DNA of 61,064 nt from Nostoc sp. LEGE 06077 (GTDB lineage Bacteria; Cyanobacteriota; Cyanobacteriia; Cyanobacteriales; Nostocaceae), in assembly GCF_015207705.1 (NCBI RefSeq), contig NZ_JADEWI010000042.1, positions 1-61,064 on the forward strand. Direction: 5' to 3'. Below, piece by piece: positions 56,230-61,064 of this stretch. The position numbers and the translations under genes were made by a program. The number at the start of each line of letters is the position of its first letter. The stretch's first letter is position 1. A model generated the notes under the pieces. It was given only the letters and a program-made list of their open reading frames with translations. It did not search any database and was not told where the DNA came from.

Positions 56230-58488
56230 ATGACGATTAGTCCTCCGGAGCGAGAGGAGAAGAAAGCAAGAGTAATAGTCGATAACGACCCGGTACCTAC
56301 CTCATTTGAAAAATGGGCGTTGCCAGGACACTTCGACAGGACTCTAGCTAGAGGCCCAAAAACCACCACCTGGATTTGGAACCTCCACGCCCTCGCCCAC
56401 GATTTTGATACACATACAAGCGATTTAGAAGATATCTCCCGCAAAATATTTGCGGCTCACTTCGGACACCTTGCCGTTGTGACAATCTGGTTGAGCGGGA
56501 TGATTTTCCACGGCGCGAAGTTCTCTAACTACGAAGCCTGGTTAAGTGACCCGTTGAACGTGAGACCCAGCGCTCAAGTCGTTTGGCCCATTGTGGGACA
56601 AGACATTTTGAATGGTGATGTCGGTGGTGGATTCCACGGCATCCAAATCACTTCAGGCTTGTTCCAAGTATGGCGTGGCTGGGGTATAACTAACTCCTTC
56701 CAGCTTTACGTAACAGCTATTGGCGGCTTGGTATTAGCAGGCTTGTTCTTATTTGCTGGCTGGTTCCACTACCACAAACGCGCTCCCAAACTGGAATGGT
56801 TCCAGAATGTGGAGTCGATGTTGAACCACCACCTGCAAGTTCTACTAGGCTGTGGTTCCTTGGGATGGGCTGGACACTTAATTCACGTCTCAGCACCAAT
56901 CAACAAGCTTTTGGATGCAGGGGTAGCTGTTAAAGATATCCCCTTACCCCATGAGTTCATCCTGAACAAGAGTTTGTTGATCGACCTGTTCCCAGGTTTT
57001 GCTAGTGGTTTAACACCTTTCTTCACCTTGAATTGGGGTCAGTATGCTGACTTCTTGACCTTCAAGGGCGGTTTAAACCCAGTAACTGGTGGTCTGTGGC
57101 TGACTGATATTTCCCATCACCACCTAGCGATCGCTGTACTCTTCATCATCGCTGGTCATCAATACCGCACAAACTGGGGTATTGGTCACAGCATCAAAGA
57201 GATCCTCGAAAACCACAAAGGCCCCTTCACCGGGGAAGGTCACAAGGGTCTTTATGAGAACCTGACCACCTCTTGGCACGCTCAATTGGCAACTAACCTT
57301 GCCTTCTTGGGTTCGTTGACCATCATCATCGCGCATCATATGTACGCGATGCCTCCTTACCCATACTTGGCAACTGACTACGCAACTCAGTTGTGTATCT
57401 TCACTCACCACATTTGGATCGGTGGATTCTTGATTGTGGGTGGTGCGGCTCATGCTGCCATCTTTATGGTGCGGGATTACGATCCTGTTGTGAATCAAAA
57501 TAACGTTCTGGATCGGGTGATTCGTCACCGGGATGCAATTATTTCCCACCTGAACTGGGTGTCTATTTTCCTAGGCTTCCACAGCTTTGGTTTGTACATC
57601 CACAACGACACAATGCGTGCCTTGGGCCGTCCCCAAGACATGTTCTCAGACAGCGCAATTCAGTTGCAGCCAGTATTTGCTCAATGGGTGCAAAACCTGC
57701 ACACCTTGGCTCCTGGTGGCACAGCTCCCAACGCTTTAGAGCCTGTTAGCTATGCCTTTGGTGGCGGTATCTTGGCTGTAGGTGGCAAGGTCGCTATGAT
57801 GCCCATCGCTTTGGGTACTGCGGACTTCCTAATTCACCACATCCACGCCTTTACCATCCACGTAACTGTTCTGATTCTGCTGAAGGGCGTACTGTTCGCC
57901 CGCAGTTCTCGCTTGATCCCCGATAAAGCTAACTTAGGCTTCCGCTTCCCTTGTGATGGCCCTGGCCGTGGCGGTACCTGCCAAGTTTCTGGTTGGGATC
58001 ATGTGTTCCTCGGATTGTTCTGGATGTATAACTCCCTGTCAATTGTAATTTTCCACTTCAGCTGGAAGATGCAATCTGATGTTTGGGGAACTGTAGACGC
58101 AGCTGGTAATGTGTCTCATATTACTGGTGGTAACTTTGCCCAAAGTGCCATCACAATCAACGGCTGGTTGCGTGACTTCTTGTGGGCGCAAGCTTCACAA
58201 GTAATCAACTCCTACGGTAGTGCTTTGTCTGCTTACGGATTAATGTTCCTAGGCGCTCACTTTGTTTGGGCATTCAGCTTAATGTTCCTGTTCAGCGGTC
58301 GCGGCTACTGGCAAGAACTAATTGAGTCCATTGTTTGGGCTCATAATAAACTGAAGGTAGCACCTGCCATCCAGCCACGCGCTCTGAGTATTACTCAAGG
58401 TCGTGCTGTTGGTGTAGCTCACTACCTCTTAGGAGGAATTGCTACAACTTGGGCATTCTTCCACGCACACATTCTTTCAGTAGGATAG
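56230..58488 (+). CDS. psaA: Photosystem I P700 apoprotein A1
   Basis: 752 residues, eleven membrane helices. PsaA and PsaB form the photosystem I core heterodimer that binds P700, the electron chain and most antenna chlorophyll. The iron-sulfur cluster FX loop is [18 protein letters not shown], with Cys575 and Cys584. Many His ligands for chlorophyll are visible ([31 protein letters not shown]). It starts at an ATG 4 nt after GGAGG. psaB follows after 131 bp on the same strand, so the usual psaAB operon is present. Confidence 0.98.
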   Translation: MTISPPEREEKKARVIVDNDPVPTSFEKWALPGHFDRTLARGPKTTTWIWNLHALAHDFDTHTSDLEDISRKIFAAHFGHLAVVTIWLSGMIFHGAKFSNYEAWLSDPLNVRPSAQVVWPIVGQDILNGDVGGGFHGIQITSGLFQVWRGWGITNSFQLYVTAIGGLVLAGLFLFAGWFHYHKRAPKLEWFQNVESMLNHHLQVLLGCGSLGWAGHLIHVSAPINKLLDAGVAVKDIPLPHEFILNKSLLIDLFPGFASGLTPFFTLNWGQYADFLTFKGGLNPVTGGLWLTDISHHHLAIAVLFIIAGHQYRTNWGIGHSIKEILENHKGPFTGEGHKGLYENLTTSWHAQLATNLAFLGSLTIIIAHHMYAMPPYPYLATDYATQLCIFTHHIWIGGFLIVGGAAHAAIFMVRDYDPVVNQNNVLDRVIRHRDAIISHLNWVSIFLGFHSFGLYIHNDTMRALGRPQDMFSDSAIQLQPVFAQWVQNLHTLAPGGTAPNALEPVSYAFGGGILAVGGKVAMMPIALGTADFLIHHIHAFTIHVTVLILLKGVLFARSSRLIPDKANLGFRFPCDGPGRGGTCQVSGWDHVFLGLFWMYNSLSIVIFHFSWKMQSDVWGTVDAAGNVSHITGGNFAQSAITINGWLRDFLWAQASQVINSYGSALSAYGLMFLGAHFVWAFSLMFLFSGRGYWQELIESIVWAHNKLKVAPAIQPRALSITQGRAVGVAHYLLGGIATTWAFFHAHILSVG

Positions 58489-58505
58489 CAATCAGTTATA
58501 GGGAG

Positions 58506-58533
58506 TGCTGAGTGTTGAGTACTGAGTGCTGAG
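58506..58533. repeat. STRR heptamers between psaA and psaB
   Basis: TGCTGAG-TGTTGAG-TACTGAG-TGCTGAG, followed by AAAACTCA-like sequence. It sits in the 131-nt spacer of the psaAB mRNA, a position where it may affect processing or translation of psaB. Confidence 0.85.
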
Positions 58534-58619
58534 TAATTAAACTCAAAGCTGAGAACTCATAACTCAGACTTCCAAAAGCTGAAACCTGATGGCTAAGGGT
58601 CAGAGGAAATATCAAAGCT

Positions 58620-60845
58620 ATGGCAACAAAATTTCCAAAATTTAGCCAGGATCTCGCACAGGACCCAACTACGCGTCGCATTTGGTATGCGATCGCGATG
58701 GGCAATGATTTTGAAAGCCATGATGGCATGACCGAAGAAAATCTTTACCAAAAGATTTTCGCTACCCACTTCGGACATCTGGCAATCATCTTCCTCTGGG
58801 CTTCCAGCCTCCTGTTCCATGTAGCCTGGCAAGGTAACTTTGAACAGTGGATTAAAGATCCTCTACACGTCCGCCCCATCGCCCACGCGATTTGGGACCC
58901 CCACTTCGGTAAACCAGCAATTGAAGCTTTTACCCAAGCTGGTGCTAGTAATCCTGTAAACATTGCTTACTCTGGTGTCTACCACTGGTGGTACACCATC
59001 GGTATGCGGACAAACAGCGAACTGTACGTCGGTTCACTTGGTCTGTTATTATTCGCAGCCGTATTGTTATTTGCTGGTTGGTTGCACTTGCAACCCAAGT
59101 TCCGTCCCAGCCTTGCTTGGTTCAAGAGTGCCGAATCTCGCCTGAATCACCACCTTGCTGGTTTGTTCGGCGTTAGCTCTCTGGCTTGGGCTGGTCACTT
59201 GATTCACGTTGCTATCCCCGAAGCTCGCGGACAGCACGTAGGTTGGGATAACTTCTTAACAACTGCTCCCCACCCAGCAGGCTTGCAGCCATTCTTTACA
59301 GGTAACTGGAGCGTTTACGCTCAAAACCCAGATACAGCAGGTCACATCTTTAGTACATCTACTGGTGCTGGCACAGCAATTCTGACCTTCTTGGGTGGTT
59401 TCCATCCTCAGACAGAATCTCTGTGGTTGACCGACATCGCTCATCACCACCTAGCGATCGCTGTATTGTTCATCGTCGCAGGTCATATGTACCGTACCAA
59501 CTTTGGTATCGGTCATAGCATCAAAGAGATGATGAATGCCAAAACTTTCTTTGGCAAAAAAGTTGAAGGCCCGTTCAATATGCCTCACCAAGGCATTTAT
59601 GACACCTACAACAACTCTCTGCACTTCCAATTAGGTTGGCACCTAGCTTGTTTAGGCGTTGTCACCTCTTGGGTAGCGCAGCATATGTACTCCCTACCGT
59701 CCTATGCGTTCATCGCTAAGGACTACACCACCCAGGCAGCTTTGTACACCCACCACCAGTACATTGCGATTTTCCTGATGGTTGGTGCTTTTGCCCACGG
59801 AGCAATTTTCTGGGTACGTGACTACGACCCCGAACAAAACAAAGGCAACGTACTTGAGCGCGTATTACAGCACAAAGAAGCGATTATCTCTCACCTCAGC
59901 TGGGTATCGCTATTCTTAGGCTTCCATACCCTTGGTTTGTACGTTCACAACGACGTAGTAGTTGCTTTCGGCACTCCTGAAAAGCAAATCTTAATTGAGC
60001 CAGTATTTGCTCAATTCATTCAAGCTGCTCACGGTAAAGTACTCTACGGCTTAGACACATTGTTGTCTAACCCCGACAGTGTCGCCTACACAGCTTACCC
60101 CAACTACGCGAACGTTTGGTTGCCTGGTTGGTTGGATGCCATTAACTCTGGCACTAACTCTTTGTTCTTAACAATTGGCCCTGGCGACTTCTTGGTACAC
60201 CATGCGATCGCCTTGGGTCTGCACACCACCACCCTCATCCTAGTCAAAGGTGCTTTGGATGCTCGTGGTTCTAAATTAATGCCAGACAAGAAAGACTTCG
60301 GCTACGCATTCCCTTGCGATGGCCCTGGTCGTGGCGGTACTTGCGATATCTCCGCGTGGGATTCCTTCTACCTATCCTTGTTCTGGGCATTGAACACAGT
60401 AGGCTGGGTAACATTCTACTGGCACTGGAAACACCTAGGTATTTGGCAAGGTAACGTTGCTCAGTTCAACGAAAACTCTACCTACCTGATGGGCTGGTTC
60501 CGTGATTACCTGTGGGCTAACTCTGCACAGTTGATTAACGGTTACAACCCCTACGGTATGAATAACCTGTCTGTCTGGGCGTGGATGTTCCTATTCGGAC
60601 ACCTCGTTTGGGCAACTGGCTTCATGTTCCTCATCTCCTGGAGAGGTTACTGGCAAGAGTTGATTGAAACCCTAGTTTGGGCGCACGAGCGTACTCCTCT
60701 AGCTAACCTAGTTCGCTGGAAAGACAAGCCCGTTGCTCTATCTATCGTTCAAGCCCGTGTAGTTGGTCTAGCTCACTTCACCGTTGGCTATGTCCTCACC
60801 TACGCTGCCTTCCTCATCGCTTCCACTGCTGGTAAGTTCGGTTGA
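58620..60845 (+). CDS. psaB: Photosystem I P700 apoprotein A2
   Basis: 741 residues, eleven membrane helices. It is the partner of PsaA in the photosystem I core. The FX loop reads [18 protein letters not shown] (Cys566 and Cys575), completing the four-cysteine inter-polypeptide cluster. Start ATGGCAACAAAATTTCC with AGAGGA upstream. It ends with [11 protein letters not shown], the normal PsaB end. A strong hairpin terminator stands 29 bp downstream, and an insertion sequence begins only about 30 bp beyond that. Confidence 0.98.
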   Translation: MATKFPKFSQDLAQDPTTRRIWYAIAMGNDFESHDGMTEENLYQKIFATHFGHLAIIFLWASSLLFHVAWQGNFEQWIKDPLHVRPIAHAIWDPHFGKPAIEAFTQAGASNPVNIAYSGVYHWWYTIGMRTNSELYVGSLGLLLFAAVLLFAGWLHLQPKFRPSLAWFKSAESRLNHHLAGLFGVSSLAWAGHLIHVAIPEARGQHVGWDNFLTTAPHPAGLQPFFTGNWSVYAQNPDTAGHIFSTSTGAGTAILTFLGGFHPQTESLWLTDIAHHHLAIAVLFIVAGHMYRTNFGIGHSIKEMMNAKTFFGKKVEGPFNMPHQGIYDTYNNSLHFQLGWHLACLGVVTSWVAQHMYSLPSYAFIAKDYTTQAALYTHHQYIAIFLMVGAFAHGAIFWVRDYDPEQNKGNVLERVLQHKEAIISHLSWVSLFLGFHTLGLYVHNDVVVAFGTPEKQILIEPVFAQFIQAAHGKVLYGLDTLLSNPDSVAYTAYPNYANVWLPGWLDAINSGTNSLFLTIGPGDFLVHHAIALGLHTTTLILVKGALDARGSKLMPDKKDFGYAFPCDGPGRGGTCDISAWDSFYLSLFWALNTVGWVTFYWHWKHLGIWQGNVAQFNENSTYLMGWFRDYLWANSAQLINGYNPYGMNNLSVWAWMFLFGHLVWATGFMFLISWRGYWQELIETLVWAHERTPLANLVRWKDKPVALSIVQARVVGLAHFTVGYVLTYAAFLIASTAGKFG

Positions 60846-60873
60846 TCTGGCTACTAGTTTTGTAGGTAAGTAA

Positions 60874-60905
60874 AAAAATCCCCTGCCGCAAGGTGGGGGA
60901 TTTTT
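60874..60905 (+). terminator. psaAB terminator
   Basis: AAAAATCCCC pairs with GGGGATTTTT across a 12-nt loop, and the right arm itself supplies the U-run. The hairpin is symmetric enough to work for both strands. Confidence 0.85.
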
Positions 60906-60937
60906 ATTGGCTCGGCATCTTACCCACTCTTTACAAT

Positions 60938-61064
60938 AGACCTCTTGCAAAAGTCCCATGAGCGTGGGAAAAGTAGCTGAGAGCTTTCTTGACATCTATG
61001 AGCTACGAAAAGGTAAAGAACCTCAAACCAGAAGAATTCAAACGGCTGTGTGGTGTGCATCCAG
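60938..61064 (+). mobile_element. Left end of an insertion sequence, truncated by the window
   Basis: Begins with AGACCTCTTGCAAAAGTCCC, a terminal-repeat-like sequence, 60 bp before the transposase start. The right end and target duplication are outside the window, so the element cannot be completed. It lies outside the psaAB terminator. Confidence 0.6.
60998..61064 (+). CDS. Transposase, amino-terminal part (IS5-like)
   Basis: 22 codons, MSYEKVKNLKPEEFKRLCGV and on, running off the right edge. The start matches transposases of IS5/IS4-like elements widespread in Nostoc that begin with a helix-turn-helix-like segment. No catalytic DDE residue is in the window, so the family rests on the amino terminus alone. 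Confidence 0.65.
   Translation, partial: MSYEKVKNLKPEEFKRLCGVHP

Noticed and set aside
56193-60995. Reverse-strand and shifted frames within psaA and psaB
   Set aside because: They are shadows of strongly biased photosystem I codons; each lacks its own start signals.

Overview
The window is chromosomal DNA from a filamentous, probably heterocyst-forming cyanobacterium of the Nostoc/Anabaena type. The evidence is oxygenic photosynthesis genes (psbA, psaA, psaB, ndhB), a myxoxanthophyll-type carotenoid desaturase, a bacterial RNase P RNA carrying short tandemly repeated repetitive (STRR) heptamers inside the RNA, many other STRR heptamer arrays between genes, and very frequent GCGATCGC (HIP1) octamers. 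No tRNA, rRNA operon, CRISPR array or prophage was seen.

Layout. 1-860: the 5' end of psbA with its promoter, then a PEP-CTERM surface protein. 1.0-4.2 kb: a minus-strand unit of a CzcD-like zinc efflux transporter, a 68-residue secreted protein and a secreted alkaline phosphatase, preceded by a Zur/Fur-like box. 4.4-8.4 kb: a DUF3011 protein with an 18-bp in-frame repeat, then a class V aminotransferase and an amidohydrolase read as a pair. 8.6-13.6 kb: the TldE/TldD protease pair, a LOG-family protein and two overlapping small genes. 13.8-23.4 kb: an SRPBCC protein, a mechanosensitive-channel-like membrane protein, a DUF1517 protein, a gene-poor 1.4 kb, a glycosyltransferase, thiS and a long-form thiE, and a beta-helix protein. 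23.6-24.1 kb: dispersed repeats including a four-hairpin module. 24.1-28.6 kb: an apparently imported oxidoreductase cluster (aldo/keto reductase, alcohol dehydrogenase, GC-rich SDR, remnant of a cupin-like gene) with a divergent AraC regulator.

28.6-35.2 kb is a minus-strand run: a dynamin/Era-like GTPase, a membrane coiled-coil protein, a ParB-like protein translationally coupled to a restriction-nuclease-like/ParA fusion protein, a fructosamine kinase and an M16 peptidase whose linker is partly encoded by a dispersed repeat. 35.5-40.1 kb: secreted proteins of unknown function, crtD, a MITE-like repeat, and a Panacea-type antitoxin gene whose partner gene is broken by one in-frame TGA. 40.1-49.8 kb is core housekeeping: RNase III, RNase P RNA, CorA, a solitary GroEL under a CIRCE operator, a WecA-like transferase, FabG, thioredoxin and NdhB. 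50.4-55.7 kb: a HAD-DUF952 fusion, a thioredoxin-NHL protein, glutaminase and a Pro/Thr-repeat lipoprotein. 56.2-60.9 kb: psaA-psaB with a strong terminator, followed directly by the left end of an insertion sequence cut by the window edge.

The least explained system is the nuclease-ParA/ParB-like/membrane-coiled-coil unit at 30.2-32.8 kb. Next in interest are the damaged Panacea toxin-antitoxin pair and the putatively zinc-responsive CDF/phosphatase unit.
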